NCBI GenBank assembly: GCA_016794595.1
Contig: JAEUJN010000039.1
Location: 34,778-98,777, forward strand
Direction: 5' to 3'
Length of the DNA stretch: 64,000 bases
From: Kineosporiaceae bacterium
GTDB taxonomy: Bacteria; Actinomycetota; Actinomycetes; Actinomycetales; Kineosporiaceae
Part shown: in pieces, positions 17,987 to 26,539 of the stretch
How the letters are laid out: each line of letters begins with the position of its first letter
Numbering within the stretch: the first letter of the stretch is position 1
Position numbers and translations under genes: made by a program
The notes under the pieces: model-generated
What the model was told of the DNA's origin: nothing
Databases searched by the model: none
What the model saw: the letters and a program-made list of their open reading frames with translations, nothing else

Positions 17987-18565
17987 ATGTCCGTTCTCCC
18001 CGAGGTGCTCGCCGCCAATGCCGCCTATGCCGCCGACTTCGGTGACAAGGGGTCGCTGGCGCTGCCGCCGGCCCGCGGCTTCGCCGTCCTGACCTGCATG
18101 GACGCCCGGCTGGACCCGGCGCGGTACGCCGGGCTGGCCGAGGGTGACGCCCACGTGATCCGCAATGCCGGTGGCCGGGCCAGCGACGATGCGATCCGCT
18201 CGCTGGTGATCTCCTACAAGCTGCTCGGCACCAAGGAGTGGTTCGTGATCCACCACAGCGACTGTGGCATGGAGTTCTTCACCGACGAGGTGATGCGCGG
18301 CCTGCTGGCGAGCAGCCTCGAGACCGCTCGGCTGGGTCCGGACGGGTTCACCGACATCGGTACCGGGCCGGGATCGCGGGAGGGCGACTACATCGACTGG
18401 CTGACCATCGCGGACAACCCGTCGAGCGTGACTGCGGACGTCACCCGGATCCGCAATCACCCGCTGGTGCCCGGCTCGATCCCCATCCACGGCTTCATCT
18501 ACGACGTGCGGACGGGGCGTCTGATCGAGGTGCCCGAGGCCACGGAGGCCGGCCGTGCTCGCTGA
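17987..18565 (+). CDS. Beta-class carbonic anhydrase
   Basis: A 192-residue zinc enzyme interconverting CO2 and bicarbonate. The beta-class site is complete: Cys37-x-Asp39-x-Arg41 (TCMDARLD) and His90-x2-Cys93 (IHHSDCGM). [20 protein letters not shown] is typical of the Rv1284-like actinobacterial subgroup. ATG 17987 is preceded by AAAGG. The stop codon falls in a short tandem repeat. A gamma-class homologue lies at 28270. Confidence 0.9.
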   Translation: MSVLPEVLAANAAYAADFGDKGSLALPPARGFAVLTCMDARLDPARYAGLAEGDAHVIRNAGGRASDDAIRSLVISYKLLGTKEWFVIHHSDCGMEFFTDEVMRGLLASSLETARLGPDGFTDIGTGPGSREGDYIDWLTIADNPSSVTADVTRIRNHPLVPGSIPIHGFIYDVRTGRLIEVPEATEAGRAR

Positions 18566-18602
18566 GGCGCCGGTTCTCTGAGGCGCCGGTTCTCTGAGGC
18601 GC
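18563..18602. repeat. Tandem 16-bp repeat at a stop codon
   Basis: Two exact copies of TGAGGCGCCGGTTCTC (18563 and 18579) and a partial third copy. The first TGA is the stop of the carbonic anhydrase gene. Confidence 0.8.
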
Positions 18603-18673
18603 GCTGAGGCGGGTCACTGCCACTGCGCGGCTCACCGAGGCGGGGCGGGCCACCCGTGCCCTTGGTCACCGCG

Positions 18674-18710
18674 TAACCTACGCGAGCGTAAGTTACGCTG
18701 GCGTAGGTTA
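18674..18710. promoter_or_regulatory. Concentric palindrome, probable operator
   Basis: Outer arms TAACCTACGC (18674-18683) and GCGTAGGTTA (18701-18710) enclose a second perfect palindrome GCGTAAGTTACGC (18686-18698). Both share the same centre at 18692. The site lies 31 bp upstream of the nitronate monooxygenase start and is AT-rich for its surroundings. The size and symmetry fit a TetR-family dimer or pair of dimers; the binding protein is not identified. Confidence 0.65.
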
Positions 18711-18741
18711 TGCGGGGCCGCGCCCCGCCCGAGGAGGCGTC

Positions 18742-20190
18742 ATGATCGGCACCGGCACCCTTCCGCAGATCATCCAGGGCGGGATGGGTGTGGCAGTCTC
18801 CGACTGGCATCTCGCCCGCGCCGTCTGCCAGGCAGGCCAGCTCGGGGTGGTCTCGGGGACGGCGCTCGAGGTGGTGTGCACGCGCCGGCTGGCGGACGGC
18901 GACCCGGGCGGTGACGTCCGGCAGGCGCTCGCCGCCTTCCCGGTGCCGGAGGTCGCCCGCTGGATCGTCGAGTCCTACTTCGTCGAGGGCGGGATCGCCC
19001 CCGGAGCGGCCTACCGGCAGGTGCCCCGGCACACCCTGACCTCCTCGCGCAGGCTGCTCGAGCTCACCGCGGCGGCCAACTTCGTCGAGGTGTACCTGGC
19101 CAAGCAGGGTCACCAGGGGCCGGTCGGGATCAACTACCTGCGCAAGATCGAGCTTCCGCTGCCGGCCGCGCTGTACGGCGCGATGCTGGCCGGGGTCGAC
19201 TACGTGCTGGTGGGTGCCGGCAATCCCGGCGAGATGCCCGCCTTGACCCGAGCGCTGGCCGCGCACCGGCCGGTCACCCTGTCGGTGCGCGTGCAGGGTG
19301 CCCGATCGGGAGATGGCCTGGGGGACATGCAGTTCGACCCTGCCCAGGTCGCTCCCGACCTGGCCGCCGCGGGCGCCGCGCTGCCCGTGCCCGGGGTGCT
19401 CGCGATCGTCGCCTCGAATGACCTGGCGCGAGCCCTGGCTGAGGATCCCGCCACGCGTCCAGCCGGCTTCGTGGTCGAGGGTGCGGACGCCGGCGGGCAC
19501 AACGCGCCGCCGCGTGGCCCCCGCCGGGTGGACCCGATCGGCCAGCCGATCTACGACGAGCGCGACCAGGTGGACGTGCCCGGTCTGCTCGCCCACGGCC
19601 TGCCGGTCTGGTTGGCCGGGGCCTACGGGTCCCCGGCCCGGTTGCGCGAGGCGCTGGCCGCCGGGGCGGCCGGCGTCCAGGTCGGTACCGCCTTCGCCTA
19701 CTGCAACGAGTCGGGGTTCGACCCGGCGATCAAGGGGCAGGTGCACGCCGCGGTGTCCGCGGGTGAGCTGACCGTGCGCGCCGACTGGCGTGTCTCACCG
19801 ACCGGTTTCCCGTTCCACGTCGCCGAGGTGCCCGGCACCCTGACCGACCCGGAGGTGGTCGGGGCCCGGACGCCGGTCTGCGACCTCGGTGCCCTGCGCT
19901 CCCCGTACGTCACGGCGGACGGCGAGGTCGACTACCGCTGCCCGGCCGAGCCGGCCAAGGCCTACCTGCGCAAGGGTGGCCGGGAGGTGAACATGCAGGG
20001 CAGGGTCTGCCTGTGCAACGCCCTGTTCGCCAGCGCCGGTTATGCCCAGCGCCGTCCGCACGGGGCGGTCGAACCCCCGTTGGTGACCTCGGGCGATGAC
20101 CTCGAGGCGGTCCGGGTGTTGCTGGAACGCCGTGGTGGCCAAGGCTATTCGGCTCGGGACGTGGTCGACTACCTGCTCGGCGACGGCTGA
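18742..20190 (+). CDS. Nitronate monooxygenase family flavoprotein, long form
   Basis: A 482-residue TIM-barrel FMN protein of the 2-nitropropane dioxygenase/nitronate monooxygenase family. Landmarks are IIQGGMGVAVSDWHLARAV at the N-terminus, VLVGAGNPGEMPAL, FVVEGADAGGHNAPP (the active-site His region) and GAAGVQVGTAFAYCNESG. The last ~120 residues extend past the usual barrel and include a Cys-bearing stretch (GRVCLCNALFASAGYAQRRP). Family members oxidise alkyl nitronates; some act in fatty-acid metabolism instead. GAGGAGG precedes ATG 18742. The concentric palindrome upstream suggests tight repression. Its 3' end overlaps the convergent OmpA gene by 22 bp. Confidence 0.8.
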   Translation: MIGTGTLPQIIQGGMGVAVSDWHLARAVCQAGQLGVVSGTALEVVCTRRLADGDPGGDVRQALAAFPVPEVARWIVESYFVEGGIAPGAAYRQVPRHTLTSSRRLLELTAAANFVEVYLAKQGHQGPVGINYLRKIELPLPAALYGAMLAGVDYVLVGAGNPGEMPALTRALAAHRPVTLSVRVQGARSGDGLGDMQFDPAQVAPDLAAAGAALPVPGVLAIVASNDLARALAEDPATRPAGFVVEGADAGGHNAPPRGPRRVDPIGQPIYDERDQVDVPGLLAHGLPVWLAGAYGSPARLREALAAGAAGVQVGTAFAYCNESGFDPAIKGQVHAAVSAGELTVRADWRVSPTGFPFHVAEVPGTLTDPEVVGARTPVCDLGALRSPYVTADGEVDYRCPAEPAKAYLRKGGREVNMQGRVCLCNALFASAGYAQRRPHGAVEPPLVTSGDDLEAVRVLLERRGGQGYSARDVVDYLLGDG

Positions 20191-20729
20191 GGCGTCGGCG
20201 CGCCGCGCTGGACGGCGATGATCACCCGCCGGTTGGCCCGGCGGTTCTGCTCGGTGTCGTTCGGCATGGCCGGCAAGGCCTCACCGACGGGGATCACCTG
20301 GATCCGGGCGCGGTCGAGGTGGCCATGATCGACCAGCCACCGCGCGACCGTGGAGGCCCTGGCCAGCGCCAGTTCGAGGTTGTACTGCTCCGATCCCACG
20401 TCGTCGGTGTACCCCTCGACCCGGATCGTTCCGCGCAGGCCGGCCGTCTCCACCTCGGCGAGGATCGCTCGCAGCAGCGGGGCGGCCTCGGGGTTCAGAG
20501 CCGCTGAGTCGTGGTCGAACAGGATGCCCGAGGGCGCGGTGTACACCGTCGAGTCGGGGTCTCGGGCGAGCGGGCCGGAGGGCCAGTCGGACGCCGGCAG
20601 CGTGGGTGAGCGCAGCGCCGTCCAGGCCCAGCCGGCCCCGATCACCAGGGCGAGTACGCCCACCGCGAGGGTGAGCGTGGTCCGGGTCGACCGCCGACCC
20701 CCCGTCGGCGTCGTGAGTGCATGCGTCAC
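20169..20729 (-). CDS. OmpA-family protein with N-terminal membrane anchor
   Basis: A 186-residue envelope protein. One transmembrane segment lies near residues 19-40 (LTLAVGVLALVIGAGWAWTAL). The rest is an OmpA-like peptidoglycan-associating domain: GILFDHDSAALNPEA, then VEGYTDDVGSEQYNLELALA and NRRANRRVIIAV. It probably binds peptidoglycan from the outer face of the membrane. The 3' end overlaps the nitronate monooxygenase gene by 22 bp. It diverges from an AraC-family gene. Confidence 0.85.
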   Translation of the reverse strand: MTHALTTPTGGRRSTRTTLTLAVGVLALVIGAGWAWTALRSPTLPASDWPSGPLARDPDSTVYTAPSGILFDHDSAALNPEAAPLLRAILAEVETAGLRGTIRVEGYTDDVGSEQYNLELALARASTVARWLVDHGHLDRARIQVIPVGEALPAMPNDTEQNRRANRRVIIAVQRGAPTPQPSPSR

Positions 20730-20794
20730 AAGCCACCCCTCCCCAGTGGATCAACGCGATCGTACGCCTCGCCGGCTCCTGCCAGACTCTCGGT

Positions 20795-21349
20795 ATGAGC
20801 TCCACGTCCCTGCCGCCGAGCCGTCACCTGGTGCGGGCCAAGGACCTTGCCGATGCCCGCTACGCCGAGCCGATCACGGTGGCCGACATGGCGGCCGCGG
20901 CGATGCTCTCACCCGCGCACTTCAGCCGGCAGTTCGCGCGGGCCTTCGGTGAGAGCCCGCACCGGTACCTGCTCAGTCGTCGGCTCGAGCGGGCAGCGAC
21001 GCTGCTGCGGGCCACGGACTGGCCGGTGGCGCGGGTGTGCATGTCGGTGGGGCTGAGCAGTGTGGGATCGTTCACCTCCAGCTTCAGCCGGATGTTCGGG
21101 CTCTCCCCGGCCGCCTACCGGGCCGCCAATCCCCCCGCCGCCCAGCTGGCCCGGGTGCCCGCGTGTGTGCTGCGGGTGTACGGCCGGCCGGTGGTCCGGA
21201 CGGCGCGCGCCGGGCAGGCGCACAGGGCAGAGCAGGTGAGCACGATTCGAGAAGACGCCGGTCCCACACCACCCGTAGAACTGGTGACCACCAGTCGGCG
21301 GGCCGGAGAACAGGGGCCCGCCCACCCCGTACCCGAGGAGTCCCGATGA
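20795..21349 (+). CDS. AraC family transcriptional regulator (short)
   Basis: A 184-residue regulator. The two-helix-turn-helix AraC domain occupies about residues 15-110: ITVADMAAAAMLSPAHFSRQ, then FGESPHRYLLSRRLERA, and VGLSSVGSFTSSFSRMFGL. There is no N-terminal sensor domain; the ~70-residue tail is Arg/Pro-rich. ATG 20795 is preferred because the upstream alternative at 20717 overlaps the divergent OmpA start. Its stop overlaps the VOC gene start (ATGA), and AraC-VOC pairs of this kind are common, so it likely controls that gene. Confidence 0.85.
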   Translation: MSSTSLPPSRHLVRAKDLADARYAEPITVADMAAAAMLSPAHFSRQFARAFGESPHRYLLSRRLERAATLLRATDWPVARVCMSVGLSSVGSFTSSFSRMFGLSPAAYRAANPPAAQLARVPACVLRVYGRPVVRTARAGQAHRAEQVSTIREDAGPTPPVELVTTSRRAGEQGPAHPVPEESR

Positions 21350-21774
21350 TCCGCATCACCACGACGCAGCTGTGGGTTCACGACCAGGACGAGGCCCTGG
21401 CCTTCTACACCGACAAGGTCGGCATGGAGGTCAAGGAGGACGTCACCGTGCCCGAGATGGGCAACTTCCGGTGGTTGACGGTGGCTCCGCCCGGGCAGGA
21501 CGACATCGCGATCGTGCTGATGGCGATCCCCGGGCCGCCGATCGCCGACCAGGCCATGGGCGAGGCGATCCGCGACCTGATGGGCAAGGGCATGGCCGGC
21601 GCGGTGTTCCTGACCACCGATGACTGCGAGAAGGCCTACGAGGAGATGTCAGCCCGCGGCGTGGAGTTCACCGAACCACCGCAGCGGCAGCTCTACGGCA
21701 TCGACTGCGGGTTCCGCGACCCGTCCGGAAACACCCTGCGGCTGACCCAACCGGACACCTCGTTCGGGAAGTGA
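21346..21774 (+). CDS. VOC family (glyoxalase-fold) protein
   Basis: A 142-residue vicinal oxygen chelate protein. The N-terminal half has QLWVHDQDEALAFYTDKVGM and the C-terminal half YGIDCGFRDPSGNTLRLTQP, the usual paired beta-alpha-beta-beta-beta modules. His and Glu positions of true glyoxalase I are only partly kept, so it may be a resistance or dioxygenase-like protein. ATG overlaps the AraC stop in ATGA. Confidence 0.85.
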   Translation: MIRITTTQLWVHDQDEALAFYTDKVGMEVKEDVTVPEMGNFRWLTVAPPGQDDIAIVLMAIPGPPIADQAMGEAIRDLMGKGMAGAVFLTTDDCEKAYEEMSARGVEFTEPPQRQLYGIDCGFRDPSGNTLRLTQPDTSFGK

Positions 21775-21811
21775 GCCTCCGTGAGCCCTGGGGTCGCATC
21801 GGCATGACCGG

Positions 21812-22543
21812 ATGAACGTCTCCAGTGAGGTTCGGGCGCTCGATGAGTCGATCCGGCAGGCCGGCCGACCCGAGCGGGCCGAGGGCGAGCGGCGCTACCT
21901 GAAGAGCGAGCTGGTGCACTACGGCTCGGCCGTGCCGGTGCTCCGGACGGCGGTGCGCGGCTTCCTCCGGAGCCGGCCCGACCTCGAGCACGACCAGCTC
22001 ATCAGCCTGGCCACCGAGCTGTGGTGCCGACCGGAGACGGCGCCGGTGCACGAGCGGCGCCTGGCCGCCGTCCTGCTTCTGGCCCAGCGGGTTCGGCTGC
22101 TCGGTCCGGACGACGTGCCGTTGCTCGAGCAGCTGATCCGGCAGGGGCGTACCTGGGCCTTGGTCGACCCGCTGGCCACGGATGTCGCCGGACCGCTGCT
22201 GGATCAACAGGATTGGGCCGATCCGGTGCTGGAGAGGTGGGCCGGCGACGCGGACTTCTGGATTCGGCGAGCCGCCCTGCTGGCCCACCTGCGCCCGCTA
22301 CGAGCCGGGGAGGGCGACCTCGACCGCTTCCTGAGGCTGGCCGACGGCATGCTGGAGGAGCGGGAGTTCTTCATCCGCAAGGCGATCGGGTGGGTGCTGC
22401 GCGAGACCGGCCGCCGCCGTCCGGACGAGGTTCTCGCCTGGTTGCTTCCCCGGGCCCGCCGAGCCAGCGGTCTCACCCTGCGCGAGGCCACGAGACACCT
22501 CCCCGACGCCGCTCGCACCAACCTGCTCATGCTCCGCGGGTGA
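21812..22543 (+). CDS. AlkD-like DNA alkylation repair protein
   Basis: A 243-residue helical (HEAT-like) protein of the DNA alkylation repair family, which excises bulky or cationic alkylated bases. Signatures are DFWIRRAALLAHLRPLR and FFIRKAIGWVLRETGRRRPD, where AlkD has its conserved Trp/Arg/Lys DNA-binding surface. The last eight codons (TNLLMLRG and stop) lie inside palindromic repeat copy 4, so the repeat provides the C-terminus. Readings from other start codons are short; ATG 21812 is used. Confidence 0.85.
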   Translation: MNVSSEVRALDESIRQAGRPERAEGERRYLKSELVHYGSAVPVLRTAVRGFLRSRPDLEHDQLISLATELWCRPETAPVHERRLAAVLLLAQRVRLLGPDDVPLLEQLIRQGRTWALVDPLATDVAGPLLDQQDWADPVLERWAGDADFWIRRAALLAHLRPLRAGEGDLDRFLRLADGMLEEREFFIRKAIGWVLRETGRRRPDEVLAWLLPRARRASGLTLREATRHLPDAARTNLLMLRG

Positions 22544-22631
22544 CCGGCGATGATCGGACAGTGGTGACGAATGCGGCGAACTGACAGTCAGCTGCGGAGC
22601 ATGAGCAGTCGGCCGAGGAGCATGACCTGGT
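22520..22631. repeat. Nested palindromic intergenic repeat, copy 4
   Basis: About 112 bp. Left arm AACCTGCTCATGCTCCGC overlaps the end of the AlkD-like gene and supplies its stop. The right side has two tandem arms, GCGGAGCATGAGCAG and GAGGAGCATGACC. The right arm also runs into the possible start of the S1-domain pseudogene. Confidence 0.8.
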
Positions 22632-22930
22632 GGGGAAGGACTGGCGGGAGGGTGGTGAGCCGCCTCCTGCTGGGGGTCCGTGTCAGCTGATCCCCCACCT
22701 GGACGACGCAGCCTGGGCCCGTTTCTCGGCCACCCACACCGTGGGTGAACTTGGTGGACGGGCAGGTGATCGAGCTCGTGCCGTTCGGGGCATTCGTCCG
22801 GGTCGACGGTGTCGACGGGCTGGCTCCCGGGAGCGAGTGGCCCACCACTCCTGAGACCGGCAATCGGCTTCGGGCTCGGATCCTGGCCATCGACCCGGTG
22901 CTCCGGCGGTTCAGTCTCGGGCTGGCCTGA
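22630..22930 (+). pseudogene. S1-type RNA-binding domain gene with a frameshift
   Basis: Two overlapping frames together encode one S1 domain. The first frame gives DDAAWARFSATHTVGE up to about 22750. The +1 frame then continues LVDGQVIELVPFGAFVRVDG and ends RARILAIDPVLRRFSLGLA before the stop at 22930. Joined, they follow the S1 fold pattern exactly (W-x-F...VG-x-x-V-x-G-x-V...FGAFV...SL). One extra base near 22750 explains the split. It is either a decayed gene, a sequencing error or, less likely, programmed frameshifting. The GTG at 22630 is only a possible start. Confidence 0.55.
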
Positions 22931-22944
22931 CCCTGATGGCCATC

Positions 22945-22983
22945 GGGGCCCGCTGCCGTCCGCCATGGGCGGCGGCGGGTCCC
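22945..22983. terminator. GC-rich hairpin after the S1 pseudogene
   Basis: GGGGCCCGC pairs with GCGGGTCCC (one G-U), followed by an inner CCGCC/GGCGG stem with a 3-nt loop. There is no U-tract, as is usual in actinobacteria. Confidence 0.45.
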
Positions 22984-23045
22984 GGTGACCGCGGGCGGCA
23001 GTCGAGCGTGGTGCCCGGCAGGCAGAGGGATGCCATGCTCGTCGG

Positions 23046-23495
23046 ATGACCCTCTACGAAGCGGCCGGCGGCGACGCGGGGTTGTTGCGCCTGGCCGAGG
23101 CGTGGCATCGACGGGTGATGGCCGACGAGGTCGTGTCGCATGCGTTCGGTCACGGCTTCCGTCCCGATCACACGCCTCGATTGGCGGCCTACTGGGCCGA
23201 GGCGCTCGGCGGTCCGGCGGCCTACTCCCAGACCTACGGCGACGAGAGCCTCGTCGTGCGGTTGCACAGCGGCAACGGGGTCCACGAGGAGATGGACCAG
23301 AGAGCGATCGCGTGTTTCGACGCGGCTCTGGGGGATGCCGGTCTGGCGGACGACGAACGCGTCAGGGCCGCCCTGCACGACTACTTCGCCTGGGCCACCA
23401 TGACGTCGATGGCCGGGTACCCCCACTCGCCGGACGACGTCCCCGAGGGTCTGCAGATCCCCCGGTGGGGCTGGGACGGCCTGCAGTCCGGCTGA
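23046..23495 (+). CDS. Truncated haemoglobin-like protein (group II type)
   Basis: A 149-residue globin of the 2-on-2 class, probably binding haem and handling O2, NO or peroxide. It begins TLYEAAGGDAGLLRLAEAWH. The likely proximal His is in VVRLHSGNG, the group II Trp at G8 is in YFAWATMTSM, and the C-terminal RWGWDGLQ is typical of this actinobacterial branch. The usual Phe-Tyr at B9-B10 reads Trp-His, so the distal pocket is atypical. ATG 23046 is the only sensible start. Confidence 0.82.
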   Translation: MTLYEAAGGDAGLLRLAEAWHRRVMADEVVSHAFGHGFRPDHTPRLAAYWAEALGGPAAYSQTYGDESLVVRLHSGNGVHEEMDQRAIACFDAALGDAGLADDERVRAALHDYFAWATMTSMAGYPHSPDDVPEGLQIPRWGWDGLQSG

Positions 23496-23510
23496 CTGCT
23501 CCGGTTCCGA

Positions 23511-23623
23511 AACCCGCTCATGCTCCGCAGCTGACGACTCGTGATCAGACAAATGGGATTTATCGGACGGATGGACAGTCGCCTGCGGAGTATGGCCGGG
23601 CGGCTGCGGAGCATGAGCGGGTT
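23511..23623. repeat. Nested palindromic intergenic repeat, copy 5 (most complete)
   Basis: 113 bp with perfect 18-bp terminal arms: AACCCGCTCATGCTCCGC at 23511-23528 and its exact reverse complement at 23606-23623. An inner right arm GCGGAGTATGGCC is at about 23585. Found between convergent genes. Confidence 0.9.
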
Positions 23624-23633
23624 GGGGTGGGGG

Positions 23634-25520
23634 TCAGGTGGGGGGTTGGGTTCGGCCGCCGAGGTGTTCGGCCAGGAATGCCTCGGCGGCGGCGTACATG
23701 CGCTCGCGGTTCTGCGGCTTGGCCAGGCCGTGGCCCTCGTCCTCGAACAGCAGGTAGGAGTGCGGTAATCCCTTCTCGCGCAACGCTTCCACGATCTGTT
23801 CGGCCTCAGACTGCTTGACCCGGGGGTCGTTGGCGCCCTGCACGATCAGCAGCGGGATCCGGATCCGGTCGACGTGGGTCAGCGGGGACGCCTCACGCAC
23901 CAGGTCGGCCTCGGTCTCGGGATTGCCCACGCGCTGGTGCATCATCGCGAGCAGTGGCTTCCAGTACTCGGGCACCGAGGCCAGCAGGGTGGCGATGTTC
24001 GAGGGGCCGACGATGTCCACCCCGCACCGGTACAGCTCCGGGGTGAACACCGCACCGGCGAGCACTGCGTACCCGCCGTAGGAGCCGCCGTAGATCCCCA
24101 CCCGCGCCGGGTCGACCCAGCCCTGGTCGACCACGAACGCCACCGCGTCGGTCAGGTCGTCCTGCATCGCCCGACCCCACTGCTTGTCCCCGGCGTTCAG
24201 GAACGCCTTGCCGTACCCGGTCGAGGCGCGGAAGTTCACCTGCACGCACACGTAGCCGCGGTTGGCCATCCACTGCGCCTCGGCGTGGAAGCCCCAGTGA
24301 TCGCGGGCCCACGGCCCACCGTGCACGTTCAGGACGGCGGGCAGCCCGGCGCGCTCCACCCCCGGTGGGAAGGTCAGGTACCCGTGGATCTCCAGCCCGT
24401 CCCGGGCGGTGAACGAGAACGGCTCCATCGGGGCCAGCGTGCCGGGGTCCAGCTCCGCCAGCTGTCGGCGGTGGGGGAACAGGAAGCGGGCGGTCCCGCT
24501 CTCGGCGTCGTACAGGTGGTAGGCGATGGCGGCGTCACTGGGCGCCACGCTGACGATCCACCAGCGCCCGGTGCGCTCGCGCCGTCCGACGTGCAGGTCG
24601 CCGTCGCCCACCGCACGCAGCCGATCGAGGTGGACGGCGAGCGCGGCGTCCAGCACCTGGAGCTCCTGCCGGTCGCGGATCACCTCCACCGCCTGCACCT
24701 CGCCGGTGGCCGGATCCTGCCAGACCCCGCCGATGTCGTAGGCGTCATCGGCGGCCAGAACCTCAACCCGCGCAACGGGTTCGCCGCCCCCGGCGCTCGC
24801 CGGCAACTCGTGCCGCTCCAACCGGGTCGCGTTGACGCCCACGCTGGACAGCACCAGCAGCGCCCCGCTGCGGGTGAACCCCAGCACGCCGGACGACGAT
24901 GCGTCGTCCGGGGGGATCTCGAGATAGGGCCGGTAGTCCCCGTCACGGCCGAGGTGGATCGTGGTCGACCCGTCCGGGTTCATGGTGGTTCCCCCGCGCA
25001 CGGTCAGGTCGGTGTCGATCTGCCAGTCCACGAAACCGGGGTTCTCGGCCACCAGGCTCAGCTCACCGGTGAGCAGGTCGAACCGATGGACGTCGTGCAA
25101 CTGCGGCACCCGGTTGTTGAGCGCGATCAGGACGGTGGTCGGGTGCCACCGGTTGTGGCCCAGGATTCGGGCCTGGATCCCGTCGCCCGGGGTGATCAGG
25201 CGCGGCTCGGTGGCCCCCGCTGCCGGATCGGCAGTCAGGTCGAGCAGGTACAACCGCCAGTTCTCGTCGCCGTCCCGGTCCTGGGCGTAGAGCAGGTGCC
25301 GGTCGTCATGGCAGAACAGGTAGTCGCGCACGCCGCGATCCCGGTCGTGGGTGACCGCCCGAGCCGGTGAGGAACCGTCACGCGGTGCGACCCAGAGGTT
25401 GAGCACACCCTCCTCGGGCGCGACCCATCCCAGCTGAGAGCCGTCGGGAGAGACCGTGGGGGAGAGGTGGTCCGGGTTGCCGAACAGGACCGACCGCTGG
25501 ATGAGTTGGGGGAGTGCCAT
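23634..25520 (-). CDS. S9 family prolyl oligopeptidase / acylaminoacyl peptidase
   Basis: A 628-residue two-domain serine peptidase. The N-terminal ~350 residues form a beta-propeller with repeated PDG/blade motifs ([15 protein letters not shown] at the start). The C-terminal alpha/beta hydrolase domain has the nucleophile in [12 protein letters not shown], the acidic residue in VQGANDPRV and the histidine in [21 protein letters not shown] gives the oxyanion region. Such enzymes cleave short peptides. There is no signal peptide, so it is cytoplasmic. A TAGGGT box 6 nt before the ATG suggests leaderless expression. Confidence 0.9.
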   Translation of the reverse strand: MALPQLIQRSVLFGNPDHLSPTVSPDGSQLGWVAPEEGVLNLWVAPRDGSSPARAVTHDRDRGVRDYLFCHDDRHLLYAQDRDGDENWRLYLLDLTADPAAGATEPRLITPGDGIQARILGHNRWHPTTVLIALNNRVPQLHDVHRFDLLTGELSLVAENPGFVDWQIDTDLTVRGGTTMNPDGSTTIHLGRDGDYRPYLEIPPDDASSSGVLGFTRSGALLVLSSVGVNATRLERHELPASAGGGEPVARVEVLAADDAYDIGGVWQDPATGEVQAVEVIRDRQELQVLDAALAVHLDRLRAVGDGDLHVGRRERTGRWWIVSVAPSDAAIAYHLYDAESGTARFLFPHRRQLAELDPGTLAPMEPFSFTARDGLEIHGYLTFPPGVERAGLPAVLNVHGGPWARDHWGFHAEAQWMANRGYVCVQVNFRASTGYGKAFLNAGDKQWGRAMQDDLTDAVAFVVDQGWVDPARVGIYGGSYGGYAVLAGAVFTPELYRCGVDIVGPSNIATLLASVPEYWKPLLAMMHQRVGNPETEADLVREASPLTHVDRIRIPLLIVQGANDPRVKQSEAEQIVEALREKGLPHSYLLFEDEGHGLAKPQNRERMYAAAEAFLAEHLGGRTQPPT

Positions 25521-25526
25521 CGTCCG

Positions 25527-25532
25527 ACCCTA
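25527..25532 (-). promoter_or_regulatory. -10 element of a probable leaderless promoter
   Basis: On the minus strand TAGGGT is followed by 6 nt and then the ATG of the S9 peptidase. No ribosome binding site is present. Confidence 0.45.
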
Positions 25533-25605
25533 GTCGGCCCAGGCAGAGCCAGTGGACGGGCTCGCTGCGCCGGCTGTTCGCGGCCATCACTCGAGCACCC
25601 GCCGC

Positions 25606-26451
25606 TCACCGCCGGCGCTGACACCGCCCGCACCAGAACAGGGAGCGTCCGGCCAGCAGCTGGGTGCGGATCCGCGAGCCGCACACCGGGCAGGGTTGGC
25701 CGGCCCGCTTGTAGACCGACGATGCCCGGGGGCCGGCGCCGATCCGTCCGGTGGCGGCCAGTTCGGCGCGTGCGGCCTCGACATCGGCGGGCACGGTGAT
25801 GATGCGGCCCGAGGCCACCCCGAGCGGCATCAGCGCGACCAGGTCATCCCAGACCGCCTGCCAGCTGGCCGGTTTGACCTCGGTGCCGGCAGTGAACGGG
25901 TTGAGCCGCAGCCGGAACAGCACCTCGCAGCGGTACACGTTGCCGACCCCGGCGATGATCGACTGGTCCATCAGCAGTTCGGCGATCGCCCGCCGGCTGC
26001 GCCGGATCCGCTCCCAGGCCGGGGCCGGGTCCGCGTCCGGCTGCAGCGGATCGGGCCCGAGCCGGCCTCGAACGGTGGCCGCCTCCTGCGCGGTGATCAC
26101 GGCACACAGCGTCGGCCCGCGCAGGTCGGCCAGGTGGGTCTCGTTGACCAGCCGCAGCCTCACCTGCCCGGTACGCGGGACGTCGTCCCAGGCCTGCCGC
26201 GGCAGGGGCCGGGCGAAGCGGGTCACCGAGAACGAGCCGATCAGGCCCAGATGGACGTTGAGGTAGAGCTCGTGATCGAAGGCCATCAGCAGGTGCTTGC
26301 CGTGGGCCTCGACCCGTAGCACCCCGTGCCCGTCGAGCAGGGCGGCACCCTCGGCGAACCGGCCCTGGGGGCTGGTGACTCGCGGGGTGCTGCCGGCGAA
26401 GGCGGAGTCCAGATCGCGGGCCAGCGCGTGCAGAGTGTGGCCTTCGGGCAT
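25606..26451 (-). CDS. nei: Endonuclease VIII-type DNA glycosylase
   Basis: A 281-residue Fpg/Nei glycosylase of the Nei branch, shown by the MPEGHT start (Pro2-Glu3-Gly-His). It removes oxidised pyrimidines and cleaves the AP site. The helix-two-turn-helix signature is IIAGVGNVYRCEVLF, and the C-terminal zinc finger is complete with Cys254, Cys257, Cys274 and Cys277. Together with the gene at 6278 the window encodes two members of this family. It is followed downstream by the S9 peptidase on the same strand. Confidence 0.9.
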   Translation of the reverse strand: MPEGHTLHALARDLDSAFAGSTPRVTSPQGRFAEGAALLDGHGVLRVEAHGKHLLMAFDHELYLNVHLGLIGSFSVTRFARPLPRQAWDDVPRTGQVRLRLVNETHLADLRGPTLCAVITAQEAATVRGRLGPDPLQPDADPAPAWERIRRSRRAIAELLMDQSIIAGVGNVYRCEVLFRLRLNPFTAGTEVKPASWQAVWDDLVALMPLGVASGRIITVPADVEAARAELAATGRIGAGPRASSVYKRAGQPCPVCGSRIRTQLLAGRSLFWCGRCQRRR

Positions 26452-26539
26452 GCGCCGACCCTCTCATGCACCCCACGTGGGCACCCCACTCACCTCTCAC
26501 GCACCCAGCGGTCGCCGCGGGCCCTTCGGGTGATCACCG

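Noticed and set aside
6142..23623. The palindromic repeats as a CRISPR array
   Set aside because: Copies are kilobases apart and separated by genes, with no regular spacers and no cas genes.
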